Counted from the stretch's first letter, positions 1 through 9,508 are shown. The stretch is DNA of 64,000 nt from Stenotrophomonas indicatrix (GCA_041545745.1 CP168152.1:990001-1054000); one strand, 5' to 3'. Translations and numbers: made by a program. The notes: a model not told the origin generated them from the sequence alone.

Positions 1-899
1 AGTCTGTGGGCATGCTGGCCGAGCTGGCCGAACTGCACCCGCAGGTGCGTGAGGCCTTCACCGAGGCATCCGATGGTGCCGGCGTCGACCTGTGGGCATT
101 GTCCCAGGGTGGCCCGGAGGAAATGCTCAACCGTACCGAATACACCCAGCCGGCCCTGCTGGCCGCCAGCATCGGCGCGTGGCGCGCCTGGAACGCCGTG
201 GGCGGTCCGCGTCCGTCGGTTCTGGCCGGCCACAGCCTGGGCGAGTACACCGCCCTAGTCGCCGCTGGCGCCCTCAGCCTGCACGACGGTGCGCACCTGG
301 TGCGCCTGCGCGGCCAGCTGATGCAGGAAGCCGCTCCGGCCGGTGTCGGCGCGATGGCCGCCGTGCTCGGCGCCGAAGACCAGCTGGTGCTGGACGTCTG
401 CGCGGAAGCCGCCGGCAGCCAGGTGGTCGTTCCGGCCAACTTCAACTCGCCGGGCCAGATCGTGATCGGCGGCGACGCTGCCGCGGTCGACCGTGCGCTG
501 GCGCTGCTGGCCGAGAAGGGCGTGCGCAAGGCGGTCAAGCTGGCCGTCAGCGTGCCCTCGCACACCCCGCTGATGCGCGAAGCTGCCAACCGTCTGGCTG
601 AAGTGATGGCCGGCCTGTCCTGGCAGCTGCCGCAGCTGCCGGTGGTGCAGAACGTCGACGCCAAGGTGCACGACGGCGTGGACGCGATCCGCACCGCGCT
701 GGTGCAGCAGCTGTACCAGCCCGTGCAGTGGACCGGCTGCGTGCAGGCCTTGGCCGCGCGTGGCGTCACCCGGATCGCCGAGTGTGGTCCGGGCAAGGTG
801 CTGACCGGCCTGGTCAAGCGCATCGACAAGGCCATCGACGGCCGTTCCCTGGCCACCCCGGGCGACTTCGAAACCGCCCGCGAGACGTGGTCGGCCTGA
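1..899 (+). CDS. fabD: Malonyl-CoA:ACP transacylase (5' end outside window)
   Basis: FabD moves the malonyl group from CoA onto acyl carrier protein in the cytoplasm, supplying extender units for type II fatty-acid synthesis. The reading frame is open from the first complete codon (position 3), so the N-terminus lies upstream; the visible part begins SVGMLAEL, the end of the usual GQGSQ-type motif. The GHSLGEYTA motif holds the nucleophilic serine, and the SVPSHTPLM segment carries the active-site histidine. It is followed by fabG, acpP and fabF as in the usual fab cluster. Family assignment is secure. Confidence 0.95.
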   Translation, partial: SVGMLAELAELHPQVREAFTEASDGAGVDLWALSQGGPEEMLNRTEYTQPALLAASIGAWRAWNAVGGPRPSVLAGHSLGEYTALVAAGALSLHDGAHLVRLRGQLMQEAAPAGVGAMAAVLGAEDQLVLDVCAEAAGSQVVVPANFNSPGQIVIGGDAAAVDRALALLAEKGVRKAVKLAVSVPSHTPLMREAANRLAEVMAGLSWQLPQLPVVQNVDAKVHDGVDAIRTALVQQLYQPVQWTGCVQALAARGVTRIAECGPGKVLTGLVKRIDKAIDGRSLATPGDFETARETWSA

Positions 900-981
900 T
901 TGCCCCTGTTCCTGCCGACCGTGCCGGTGGCCGCAGCAAGCGGCACGGGTGCGGCGGCCGCCCCAGCCTGAGGAAAACATC

Positions 982-1725
982 ATGAGCAAGCCCCTGCAGG
1001 GTGAAATCGCACTGGTCACCGGTGCCAGCCGTGGCATTGGTGCCGCCATCGCCGATCTGCTGGCCGCCCAGGGCGCCACCGTCATCGGCACCGCCACCAC
1101 CGATTCCGGCGCCGCTGCGATCGGCGAGCGCCTGGCCGCCCACGGTGGTCACGGCCGCGCGCTGAACGTCACCGACGCTGCCGCGCTCGACGCCGTGCTT
1201 GACGGTATCGCCAAGGAATTCGGCCCGATCTCGATCCTGGTCAACAACGCCGGCATCACCCGCGACAACCTGTTGATGCGCATGAAGGAAGACGATTGGG
1301 CGTCGATCATCGACACCAACCTGACCAGCGTGTTCCGCACCAGCAAGGCCGTCATGCGCGGCATGATGAAGGCACGCAAGGGCCGTATCATCAACATCGC
1401 CTCGGTGGTGGGCGTGACCGGCAACGCCGGCCAAGCCAACTATGCCGCCGCCAAGGCCGGCATCATCGGTTTCTCCAAGTCGCTGGCCAAGGAAATCGGC
1501 TCGCGCGGCGTCACCGTCAACGTGGTCGCGCCGGGCTTCATCGACACCGACATGACCAAGGCGCTGCCGGAAGAAGCGCGGACCGCGCTGATCGGCGAAA
1601 TCGCCCTCGAACGCCTGGGTTCGCCGGAGGACATCGCCCATGCGGTGGCCTTCCTGGCCAGCCCGGCTGCCGGCTACATCACCGGCGAAACTCTCCATGT
1701 GAACGGCGGCATGTACATGCCGTAA
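982..1725 (+). CDS. fabG: 3-oxoacyl-ACP reductase
   Basis: FabG is the NADPH-dependent short-chain dehydrogenase that reduces 3-oxoacyl-ACP in each elongation cycle. The 247-residue protein has the nucleotide-binding TGASRGIG near residues 13-20, the NNAG motif near 88-91 and the catalytic Ser141, Tyr154 and Lys158 (NYAAAK). I chose the ATG at 982 because GAGGAAAA lies just upstream and the protein then starts like the family; an in-frame codon at 949 would add a Pro-rich stretch foreign to FabG. It lies between fabD and acpP. Confidence 0.96.
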   Translation: MSKPLQGEIALVTGASRGIGAAIADLLAAQGATVIGTATTDSGAAAIGERLAAHGGHGRALNVTDAAALDAVLDGIAKEFGPISILVNNAGITRDNLLMRMKEDDWASIIDTNLTSVFRTSKAVMRGMMKARKGRIINIASVVGVTGNAGQANYAAAKAGIIGFSKSLAKEIGSRGVTVNVVAPGFIDTDMTKALPEEARTALIGEIALERLGSPEDIAHAVAFLASPAAGYITGETLHVNGGMYMP

Positions 1726-1877
1726 GCAAGGGGCGCAGGGATCGCGCCGCAAGTGGTTGATCTGCGAGGATTTTTGCTGCAATGCAAGGTCGCGCCGGTT
1801 TCCACTACACTATCCCACGGCCATCGCCTTTGATGGCGACCACTTTTGAACCACTACTCCATCTGGAGCGATATCCC

Positions 1878-2117
1878 ATGAGCACCATCGAAGAACGCGT
1901 CAAGAAAATCGTCATCGAACAGCTTGGCGTCAAGGAAGAAGAAGTCACCAACAGCGCATCGTTCGTCGATGACCTGGGCGCTGACTCGCTGGACACCGTC
2001 GAGCTGGTGATGGCGCTGGAAGAAGAATTCGAGTGCGAGATCCCGGACGAAGAGGCCGAGAAGATCAGCACCGTGCAGGCTGCGATCACCTACATCACGG
2101 CCCACGTCAAGGCCTGA
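1878..2117 (+). CDS. acpP: Acyl carrier protein
   Basis: This 79-residue acidic protein carries growing acyl chains on a phosphopantetheine arm. The modification site is Ser37 in the GADSLD motif, and the helix II region [11 protein letters not shown] is typical. The ATG at 1878 gives the standard length; an upstream in-frame start at 1782 would add 32 residues unlike any ACP. Fatty-acid enzymes, LpxA/LpxD and many synthases use it. The 152-bp gap after fabG suggests its own promoter, although I cannot point to a convincing one. A strong hairpin follows the gene. Confidence 0.97.
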   Translation: MSTIEERVKKIVIEQLGVKEEEVTNSASFVDDLGADSLDTVELVMALEEEFECEIPDEEAEKISTVQAAITYITAHVKA

Positions 2118-2171
2118 TGCAGGACGTCAGTGCGCGCGCGGGCGTTGAGCTCGGCGCGCACGACACCCCAT

Positions 2172-2192
2172 GGGGCCGCTGTTTGCGGCCCC
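2172..2192 (+). terminator. GC-rich hairpin between acpP and fabF
   Basis: A perfect 8-bp stem (GGGGCCGC / GCGGCCCC) with a TGTTT loop sits 55 bases after the acpP stop and is followed by the T-rich stretch GTGTGTTTG. It is placed to attenuate or end the abundant acpP transcript before fabF. The T tract is weak, so partial read-through is likely. Confidence 0.6.
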
Positions 2193-2262
2193 GTGTGTTT
2201 GCGTACCACACTGAAGTAAACCGCGTTACCCGCAAAGAACGTTCGGGTCAGGAGAATCAGCA

Positions 2263-3525
<1,263 letters not shown>

Positions 3526-3538
3526 TCGCACCGGCAGC

Positions 3539-3586
3539 GTCGAGCCAGGCTCGACTCCGCCAACCACGAGGCCGCCGCAAGGCGGC
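3539..3586 (+). terminator. Two small hairpins after fabF
   Basis: Two perfect stems lie between fabF and pabB: a 7-bp stem at 3539-3555 (GTCGAGC/GCTCGAC) and a 6-bp stem with a stable GCAA tetraloop at 3571-3586 (GCCGCC/GGCGGC). There is no U-run, so they may act as weak or factor-assisted termination or as mRNA end protection rather than as a classical intrinsic terminator. Confidence 0.4.
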
Positions 3587-3617
3587 TTCCGTGTATCCGT
3601 CTCCCGAACTGGCCGCC

Positions 3618-4982
3618 ATGACCCACGCCCCGCTGATTCATCCGCTGCCACACCCGATCGACCTGCTGGCCCTGCAGCAGCGCGACCCGGCGCGGTTCCC
3701 GCTGCTGATGGAGTCCACCGCCTCGGGGACCGCGCAGGGCCGCTGGAGCCTGCTGCTGGCCGCGCAGGGCGACACCCTGCAGCTGGACGCCGATGGCCAG
3801 GTGCGCGACCAGCACGGTGCGCTGCAGCCCGGCAGTTTCCTGCAGGCGCTGGATCGCGCATGGCAGGCGCAGCGGCTGCCGCATGATGGCGGCCACGCGC
3901 TGCCGTTCCGCGGTGGCTGGGCGCTGATGCTTGACTACGAAGTGGCCAGCCAGGTCGAACCGGTACTGCCGGCGCGCGCACGCGATGACGGACACCCGAC
4001 CGCGCTCGCCCTGCGCTGCCCGGCCGCCGTGCTGCATGACCACCAGGCCGACACCAGTTTCCTCATTGCAGAGGCGGGCGAGCGGGCGCTGCTGGACACG
4101 CTGGTCGCCTTGGTGGCCGGCGAACTGCCGCAGGCCGGGCAGGGCTGGCAACCGCCGCAATCGGTCAGCGAAGACGAGCCGCAGCGCTTTACCGATGGCG
4201 TGCGCCGGGTGATCGAGTACCTGCGCGCCGGCGATGTGTTCCAGGTGAACCTGTCGCGGCGCTGGAGCGCGCACTTCGCAGCGCCGGTCATGCCGCAGGC
4301 GCTGTACGCACAGCTGCGACGCGCCAATCCGGCACCGTTTGCCGGCCTGTTCAGTGCGCACGGCCGGCATGTGGTCAGCTCGTCGCCGGAACGGCTGGTA
4401 TCGGTGCATGGCGGCCATGCGCAGACCCGCCCGATCGCCGGCACCCGCCCGCGCTTCGAGGGCGACGACGATGCCGCGCGCATCCGGGAGCTGGTCGGCC
4501 ATCCCAAGGAGCGCGCCGAACACGTGATGCTGATCGACCTGGAGCGCAACGACCTGGGCCGCATCTGCCTGCCCGGCACGGTCGTCGTGGACGAGCTGAT
4601 GACCGTGGAAAGCTACGCCCACGTGCACCACATCGTCAGCAACGTCAGTGGCCAGCTGCGCGCGGACGTGACCCCGGGCGAAGTGATCGCCGCCACCTTC
4701 CCCGGCGGCACCATCACCGGCTGCCCGAAGGTGCGCTGCATGCAGATCATCAGCGAGCTGGAGCAGGTGCCGCGCGGCGCGTACACCGGTGCGTTCGGCT
4801 GGCTCAACCGCGATGGCGACCTGGACCTGAACATCCTGATCCGCACCGCCGAAGTGGATGGCAGCGAGGTCAGCTTCCGTACCGGTGCCGGCATCGTGGT
4901 CGACTCGGACCCGGACAAGGAACTGGACGAAACCCGGGCCAAGGCGCGAGGGCTGCTGCGGGCGCTGGGGCAGCAGGGTTGA
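3618..4982 (+). CDS. pabB: Aminodeoxychorismate synthase component I
   Basis: PabB aminates chorismate to 4-amino-4-deoxychorismate, the first step to p-aminobenzoate and folate. The 454-residue protein has the chorismate-binding domain in its C-terminal half: DLERNDLGR, the PGGTITGCPKVR motif and the RTGAGIVVDSDP motif. Position between fabF and mltG is where many gammaproteobacteria keep a pab gene (E. coli has pabC there). The active-site motif reads PIAGT, as in TrpE, instead of the PIKGT described for E. coli PabB, so an anthranilate-synthase-like activity cannot be excluded from sequence. ATG 3618 was preferred to a GTG at 3591 for N-terminal fit. Confidence 0.85.
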   Translation: MTHAPLIHPLPHPIDLLALQQRDPARFPLLMESTASGTAQGRWSLLLAAQGDTLQLDADGQVRDQHGALQPGSFLQALDRAWQAQRLPHDGGHALPFRGGWALMLDYEVASQVEPVLPARARDDGHPTALALRCPAAVLHDHQADTSFLIAEAGERALLDTLVALVAGELPQAGQGWQPPQSVSEDEPQRFTDGVRRVIEYLRAGDVFQVNLSRRWSAHFAAPVMPQALYAQLRRANPAPFAGLFSAHGRHVVSSSPERLVSVHGGHAQTRPIAGTRPRFEGDDDAARIRELVGHPKERAEHVMLIDLERNDLGRICLPGTVVVDELMTVESYAHVHHIVSNVSGQLRADVTPGEVIAATFPGGTITGCPKVRCMQIISELEQVPRGAYTGAFGWLNRDGDLDLNILIRTAEVDGSEVSFRTGAGIVVDSDPDKELDETRAKARGLLRALGQQG

Positions 4983-4993
4983 TCGATCGCCGC

Positions 4994-5129
4994 CGCCGGG
5001 CATGGCCCGGCGCTACCGGTCCTGGTGGGTGCCGGCCGTTGGTCGGCACGGGTGCTTCCATGGTCGTTCATCCACGCATGGCGTGGATCTACTGGTGATG
5101 GTGGGGGGGTGCCGACCGTTGGTCGGCAC
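4994..5129. repeat. Cluster of four REP/SMAG-type palindromes
   Basis: The pabB-mltG gap is packed with short palindromes. 4994-5016 and 5069-5092 are GTAG-headed on the minus strand (stems CGCCGGGC and ATCCACGC). 5025-5049 and 5106-5129 are plus-strand copies with a GGGTGCCGRCC..GGTCGGCAC stem and a variant head. They match the form of S. maltophilia SMAG elements: head tetranucleotide, imperfect stem, short loop. Confidence 0.8.
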
Positions 5130-5207
5130 GGACGCGTGGCACCCGGTCATGACCCCACACCAGCGGCACGGTATCCTGCACGACGGAATCGAGTTCAGAG
5201 GTAGTCC

Positions 5208-6269
5208 ATGGCGGGAGCCAAGCGCGGGTGTCTGTTGGTGGTAACGCTGCTGCTGGTGCTGGCCGCCATCGTGGCCGGCGCGGGCGCGTGGTTCTTCTAC
5301 AAGCAGAGCCAGTTTGCCGACGTGCCGTTGACCCCCAGTGCGGACAGCGTGGTCATCGCCAGTGGCGATGGCATGAACAGCGTGCTGCGCAAGCTGCGCG
5401 AGGCCGGCGTGGACGAGGGCCAGGACACCCAGTGGCAGCTGCTGGCGCGCCAGCTCGATGCCGCCGGCAAGCTGAAGGTAGGCGAGTACGCGCTGAGCAA
5501 TGACCTGACCCCGCGCGAGCTACTGCTGCGCATGCGCGCGGGCAAGGTGCTGCAGCACCGCGTCACCATCATCGAAGGCTGGAACATCCGCCAGCTGCGC
5601 GCCGCGCTCAAACGCGCCGATCCGCTGCTGCACACCACCGACAATCTCGATGACGCCGCGCTGATGGACCGCCTCGGTTTCGCCGGCCAGCATCCGGAAG
5701 GCCGGTTCCTGCCGGAGACCTACGTCTACCAGCGCGGTGACAGCGACCTGGACGTGCTCAAGCGCGCCCACGGCGCAATGGAGAAGGCGTTGGACGAAGC
5801 CTGGGAAAGCCGCGCCCCGGATCTGCCGATCAACACGCCCTACGAGCTGCTGACGCTGGCGTCGATCATCGAAAAGGAAACCGCGCTGGCCAGCGAGCGA
5901 CCGCAGATTGCCGGCGTGTTCATGCGCCGCCTGAAGATCGGCATGCGCCTGCAGACCGATCCGACCGTGATCTACGGCATCGGCGCGGCGTACGACGGCA
6001 ACATCCGCCGCCGCGACCTGACCACCGATACGCCCTACAACACCTACACCCGCTCTGGCCTGACCCCGACCCCGATCGCCATGCCCAGCCGCGACGCGCT
6101 GATGGCTGCTGCGCAACCGGCGCCGGGCGATGCGCTGTACTTCGTCGCTGTGGGCGATGGCAGTGGCGCACACGTGTTCTCGCCCAGCCTGGACAAACAC
6201 AACGCCGCCGTAGCCCGCTACCTGCAGCAGCTGCGCCAGCAACGCACCCAGGAGACCCCGGCGCAATGA
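5208..6269 (+). CDS. mltG: Endolytic murein transglycosylase MltG
   Basis: MltG is an inner-membrane lytic transglycosylase that cuts nascent glycan strands and so sets their length. The 353-residue protein has an N-terminal membrane anchor (about residues 7-28, VTLLLVLAAIVAGAGAWFF), a LysM-like region, and the YceG catalytic domain with the conserved glutamate in LASIIEKET followed by QTDPTVIYG. It is the length expected for the family. The stop overlaps the tmk start by 4 bases (ATGA), so the genes are probably translationally coupled. Confidence 0.93.
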   Translation: MAGAKRGCLLVVTLLLVLAAIVAGAGAWFFYKQSQFADVPLTPSADSVVIASGDGMNSVLRKLREAGVDEGQDTQWQLLARQLDAAGKLKVGEYALSNDLTPRELLLRMRAGKVLQHRVTIIEGWNIRQLRAALKRADPLLHTTDNLDDAALMDRLGFAGQHPEGRFLPETYVYQRGDSDLDVLKRAHGAMEKALDEAWESRAPDLPINTPYELLTLASIIEKETALASERPQIAGVFMRRLKIGMRLQTDPTVIYGIGAAYDGNIRRRDLTTDTPYNTYTRSGLTPTPIAMPSRDALMAAAQPAPGDALYFVAVGDGSGAHVFSPSLDKHNAAVARYLQQLRQQRTQETPAQ

Positions 6270-6931
6270 GTTCCGCGCTGCTTCGCCATCCCCGTTTCGT
6301 CAGCCTGGAAGGCGGCGAGGGCGCGGGCAAAACCACGGCCATCAACGCCATCCGCGAGTGCCTGCGCCGCCATGGCCATGAGGTCGTGCTGACCCGCGAA
6401 CCCGGTGGTACTCCGCTGGCCGAGCGCATCCGCGGGCTGGTGCTGAAGCCCGATGCCGAGATTGCTGCCGAACCGCTCAGCGCCGAGGCCGAACTGCTGC
6501 TGGTGTTCGCCGCCCGCGCGCAACATGTGCGCCAGGTGATCCAGCCGGCGCTGCAGCGCGGCGCCTACGTGCTCAGCGATCGCTTCACCGATTCCAGCTA
6601 TGCCTACCAGGGCGGTGGCCGCGGCCTGGACCCGCAGTGGATTGCCGACCTGGAGCGCCGCGCCGTCGGCCTGCTGCCCGGTTTGACCCTGCTGCTGGAC
6701 GTGGACGTGGCCGTTGGCCGTGCGCGTGCCAACGGTCGCGATCTGTGGCCGGACCGCATCGAGAGCGAGCAGGACGATTTCTTCCAGCGCGTGCGCGAGG
6801 TATTCCGCAGCCGCGCACAGCAGGATCCGCAGCGCTTCGCGCTGGTCGATGCCGGGCAGGTGCAGGAGCGCGTGGCTGCTGATGTGGTCGCGCGTGTCGA
6901 ACGCTGGCTGCAGCAAGGGCAGGGCGCATGA
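6266..6931 (+). CDS. tmk: Thymidylate kinase
   Basis: Tmk phosphorylates dTMP to dTDP in the cytoplasm. The 221-residue protein shows the P-loop EGGEGAGKTT near residues 16-25, the REPGGTPLAE motif and the DRF/Y motif in LSDRFTDSSYAYQGGGR, all diagnostic. It overlaps mltG upstream and holB downstream by ATGA, so mltG-tmk-holB-pilZ form one coupled transcript, as in the E. coli yceG-tmk-holB arrangement. Confidence 0.95.
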   Translation: MSSALLRHPRFVSLEGGEGAGKTTAINAIRECLRRHGHEVVLTREPGGTPLAERIRGLVLKPDAEIAAEPLSAEAELLLVFAARAQHVRQVIQPALQRGAYVLSDRFTDSSYAYQGGGRGLDPQWIADLERRAVGLLPGLTLLLDVDVAVGRARANGRDLWPDRIESEQDDFFQRVREVFRSRAQQDPQRFALVDAGQVQERVAADVVARVERWLQQGQGA

Positions 6932-7884
6932 GTACGTTCTCGCCCTGGCAGCAGCGCGCGTTCGACCAGACCGTAGCCGCCTTGGATGCGGATCGGCTGG
7001 GCCACGGCCTGCTGATCTGTGGCCCGGCCGGGCTGGGCAAGCGTGAGGTGGCCCTGGCGCTGGCCGACCACGTGCTGGCACGCGGCGATGCCGCGCACGC
7101 CACCCGCACCCGCCAGCTGATTGCCGCCGGCACGCATCCCGACCTGCAGCTGATCAGCTTCATTCCGAACAAGAGCGGCGACAAGCTGCGCACCGAGATC
7201 GTGATCGAGCAGGTGCGCGAGATCACCAACAAGCTGGCGCTGACCCCGCAGTACGGCGTGGCGCAGGTGGTGATCGTCGACCCGGCCGATGCCATCAACC
7301 GTTCGGCCGCCAATGCGCTGCTGAAGACCCTGGAAGAACCCCAACCCGGGCGTTACCTGTGGTTGATCAGCAGCGACCCGGCGCGCCTGCCGCAGACCGT
7401 GCGCAGCCGCTGCCAGCGCCTGGAATTCAAGCTGCCGCCGCGCGAGGAAGCGCTGGCCTGGCTGCAGCAGCAGGGCCACAGCGAAGCGGCCGCGCGTGAG
7501 GCGCTGGATGCAGCGCGCGGTCATCCTGGGCAGGCCGACAACTGGCTGCGCGAAGATGGCCTGAGCCTGCGTCGCGACGTCGGCCGCGAGCTGGAACAGC
7601 TGGCCGCCGGCAAGACCGGCGCAGTGGAGCTGGCGCAGAAGTGGTGCGCCGATGACAACGCGGCGCTGCGCCTGCGCTTCGCTGCCGACCTGGCGCTGGC
7701 CCAGGCCAGCACCGATGCCTTGACCACGCCGGAGCGATTGCACAAGCTTGCAGCCTGGTTCGATGCGGCCAACCGCACCCGCGACCTGCTGCGCACTACC
7801 GTGCGCGCAGACCTTGCGGTGGTCGAGTTGCTGCTGGCCTGGAACAAGGTGAACGAGCGGCCTGCCGCAAGGGGAAATCGATGA
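6928..7884 (+). CDS. holB: DNA polymerase III delta' subunit
   Basis: Delta' is the stator of the clamp loader that places the beta clamp on DNA. The 318-residue protein has a P-loop-like GPAGLGK near residues 33-39, the NALLKTLEEP motif and the SRC motif (VRSRCQRLEF) of clamp-loader AAA+ proteins. Unlike E. coli HolB, the segment before AGTHPDLQLI (ARGDAAHATRTRQL) lacks the four zinc-binding cysteines. Coupled by ATGA overlaps to tmk and pilZ. Confidence 0.93.
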   Translation: MSTFSPWQQRAFDQTVAALDADRLGHGLLICGPAGLGKREVALALADHVLARGDAAHATRTRQLIAAGTHPDLQLISFIPNKSGDKLRTEIVIEQVREITNKLALTPQYGVAQVVIVDPADAINRSAANALLKTLEEPQPGRYLWLISSDPARLPQTVRSRCQRLEFKLPPREEALAWLQQQGHSEAAAREALDAARGHPGQADNWLREDGLSLRRDVGRELEQLAAGKTGAVELAQKWCADDNAALRLRFAADLALAQASTDALTTPERLHKLAAWFDAANRTRDLLRTTVRADLAVVELLLAWNKVNERPAARGNR

Positions 7885-8234
7885 GTGCCAGCAACGCCCG
7901 CCAGGGCATCCTGTCCCTGGCAGTGAAGGACAAAGCCGCGCTGTACAGCGCGTACATGCCGTTCGTGAAGAATGGCGGCATCTTCGTGCCCACGCCCAAG
8001 CGCTACTTCCTGGGCGATGAGGTGTTCCTGCTGCTGACCCTGCCCGATTCCAGCGAGCGCCTGCCGGTGGCCGGCAAGGTGATCTGGGTGACCCCGGCCG
8101 GCGCGCAGGGCAACCGCACGGCCGGCATCGGCGTGCAGCTGGCGGACGGGCAGGAAGGGGAGACGGTGCGGCACAAGATCGAGACGATCCTGGCCGGCCT
8201 GACTGGTTCGGACAAGCCCACGCATACGATGTGA
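7881..8234 (+). CDS. pilZ: Type IV pilus assembly protein PilZ
   Basis: This 117-residue single-domain protein matches the founding PilZ of Pseudomonas and Xanthomonas, which is needed for type IV pilus biogenesis and acts with the PilB ATPase and FimX. The beta-barrel motif VKNGGIFVPTPKRYFLGDEVFLLLTLP is present, but the RxxxR and D/NxSxxG residues that bind cyclic di-GMP in other PilZ domains are absent, as in Xanthomonas PilZ. It is coupled to holB. The last 84 bases are duplicated downstream. Confidence 0.92.
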   Translation: MSASNARQGILSLAVKDKAALYSAYMPFVKNGGIFVPTPKRYFLGDEVFLLLTLPDSSERLPVAGKVIWVTPAGAQGNRTAGIGVQLADGQEGETVRHKIETILAGLTGSDKPTHTM

Positions 8235-8412
8235 GGGGTGCGGATTGCCCTCCCTGGTAGAGCCAGGCCATGCCTGGCTGACAGGAAGGCGAGACGGTGC
8301 GGCACAAGATCGAGACGATCCTGGCCGGCCTGACTGGTTCGGACAAGCCCACGCATACGATGTGAGGGGTGCGGATTGCCCTCCCCGGTAGAGCCGGGCC
8401 ATGCCTGGCTGA
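8151..8412 (+). repeat. 131-bp tandem duplication: pilZ 3' end plus REP
   Basis: Unit 1 (8151-8281) covers the last 84 bases of pilZ and a GTAG-headed REP at 8257-8280. Unit 2 (8282-8412) repeats it with only three differences: 8159 G vs 8290 C, 8255 T vs 8386 C, and 8265 A vs 8396 G. The last two keep a CCTGG/CCAGG versus CCCGG/CCGGG pairing around the GTAG head. The copy begins after the real pilZ stop, so pilZ itself is intact and unit 2 is a non-coding pilZ tail fragment. Confidence 0.95.
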
Positions 8413-8451
8413 TTCGGGGAAATGGGCCGGGAAACACGATGTGAAAAGGTG

Positions 8452-8479
8452 TTGACGCCCTGAAATACCGCCCTATAAT
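8452..8479 (+). promoter_or_regulatory. Sigma-70 promoter of tRNA-Val
   Basis: TTGACG at 8452-8457 and a perfect TATAAT at 8474-8479 are separated by 16 bp and lie 20 bp before the tRNA. This is a near-consensus housekeeping promoter correctly placed for the tRNA gene. Confidence 0.9.
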
Positions 8480-8499
8480 GAGCGGCTCAGCAACACACC

Positions 8500-8574
8500 G
8501 GGCGGTTAGCTCAGCGGTAGAGCATTGCCTTCACACGGCAAGGGTCACAGGTTCGATCCCTGTACCGCCCACCA
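8500..8574 (+). tRNA. tRNA-Val(CAC)
   Basis: Complete cloverleaf of 75 nt: acceptor GGGCGGT pairs with ACCGCCC, the D arm contains AGCTCAGCGGTAGAGC, the anticodon arm TTGCC/GGCAA encloses loop TTCACAC with anticodon CAC (valine GTG codons), and the T arm has GGTTCGATCCC. The CCA end (8572-8574) is encoded. A strong promoter precedes it and an intrinsic terminator follows. No integrated element is attached to its 3' end. Confidence 0.97.
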
Positions 8575-8590
8575 TGTTGCAGAACGAAAG

Positions 8591-8616
8591 AAGCCTCCAG
8601 CGATGGGGGCTTTTTT
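8591..8616 (+). terminator. Intrinsic terminator of the tRNA transcript
   Basis: An 8-bp stem (AAGCCTCC/GGGGGCTT, one G-U pair) with a 6-nt loop runs into TTTTTT, 17 bases after the tRNA 3' end. This is a classical rho-independent terminator. Confidence 0.92.
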
Positions 8617-8974
8617 GTTGCCTGTAATTCAACCGGGCTCCTTTCCCGAGTGCGATCGCATCCCCGGGGCTTATCTGCACGGCATGCGCGATCTGGCGTG
8701 CGGCCAGCAGCAGATCGCTTCGATGGAATACCGGTCCACGCATGGGTGCTGTACTACGTGCAGAAGATCGACCACGAGGGAACGTTCGCAACAACATCCA
8801 GACACATCATGCGTTCCCCGTTCCATGCGGGGTAGCACTCGCACACCGTGCAGCGCCGGCACGGCACATGCCATGGATGGAGGCAGAGGGTTCCATCCAT
8901 GCGCTGTTCCGCCGCTCTTGCCTAGCGTAGTCTCGGCCCATTGCCGCGCCCCCTCCCATCCTTGGAGTGCCACC
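8617..8974. other. 358-bp gap without a recognisable gene
   Basis: No frame with a supported start or a family resemblance was found. Visible structure is limited to a 10-bp inverted repeat at 8872-8881/8892-8901 (CATGGATGGA/TCCATCCATG) and a CCCCG/CGGGG hairpin at 8817-8833. The tautomerase ribosome site (TTGGAG) lies at the right edge. Confidence 0.6.
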
Positions 8975-9355
8975 ATGCCGCTCGCCCGTATCGATCTTCG
9001 CAAAGGTAAATCCGTCGAGTATCGCCAGCGCGTTGGCGAAGCCATCTACCAGGCCATGCGCGCGATCGGCGTGCCGGAAAACGATCGCTTCCAGATCTTC
9101 CAGGAGCACGGCGCCGGCACACTCGTGTTCGACCCGGGTTACCTGGGCATCGCCCGCACCGATGATTTCATCTGCATCCAGATCACCTGGAGCGAAGGAC
9201 GCACGCTGGAGCAGAAGAAGGCGCTGTATGCCGGTATTGTCGATGGCCTGCACGCGGCGGTGGGGATCCGCCGCGAGGATGTGTTCATCAATCTGGTGGA
9301 AGTGAAGCAGGAGAACTGGTCGTTCGGTAACGGCCAGGCGCAGTACGTGAGTTGA
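8975..9355 (+). CDS. Tautomerase family protein (4-OT/MIF superfamily)
   Basis: A 126-residue protein that begins MPLARID, so after Met removal Pro1 is the N-terminal catalytic base of the tautomerase superfamily. It then shows the beta-alpha-beta pattern of two fused 4-oxalocrotonate-tautomerase-like halves, with the second near GRTLEQKKALYAGIVDGLHAAVGI and ending in DVFINLVEV. GGAG lies 7 bases before the ATG. The natural substrate cannot be told. It stands alone between a tRNA and a metal-uptake cluster. Confidence 0.85.
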   Translation: MPLARIDLRKGKSVEYRQRVGEAIYQAMRAIGVPENDRFQIFQEHGAGTLVFDPGYLGIARTDDFICIQITWSEGRTLEQKKALYAGIVDGLHAAVGIRREDVFINLVEVKQENWSFGNGQAQYVS

Positions 9356-9390
9356 TGCGCGAAGCGCATCCACGCATGGCGTGGATCTAC
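9354..9390. repeat. REP palindrome after the tautomerase gene
   Basis: A GATGCGC/GCGCATC hairpin (9354-9370) starts inside the tautomerase stop codon and runs into a minus-strand GTAG-headed REP (9367-9390), whose stem is ATCCACGC/GCGTGGAT. The same REP subtype occurs at 5069, 38960 and 50786. Confidence 0.8.
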
Positions 9391-9508
9391 TGGGGGATCC
9401 GTCGCGACGTGTTCATCCATGTGGGTGCCAGAGCCCTGCGTCACAGTGTCGCAGCAGGTAAACCCTGAACATGGTCCAAGGTTGGCCCCGGGCTCGTAGA
9501 ATGGCCGC

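Noticed and set aside
8525..8974. Extension of the tautomerase frame upstream into the tRNA-Val gene
   Set aside because: The frame starts inside the tRNA and crosses a terminator; the good ribosome site and the catalytic Pro1 fix the start at 8975.
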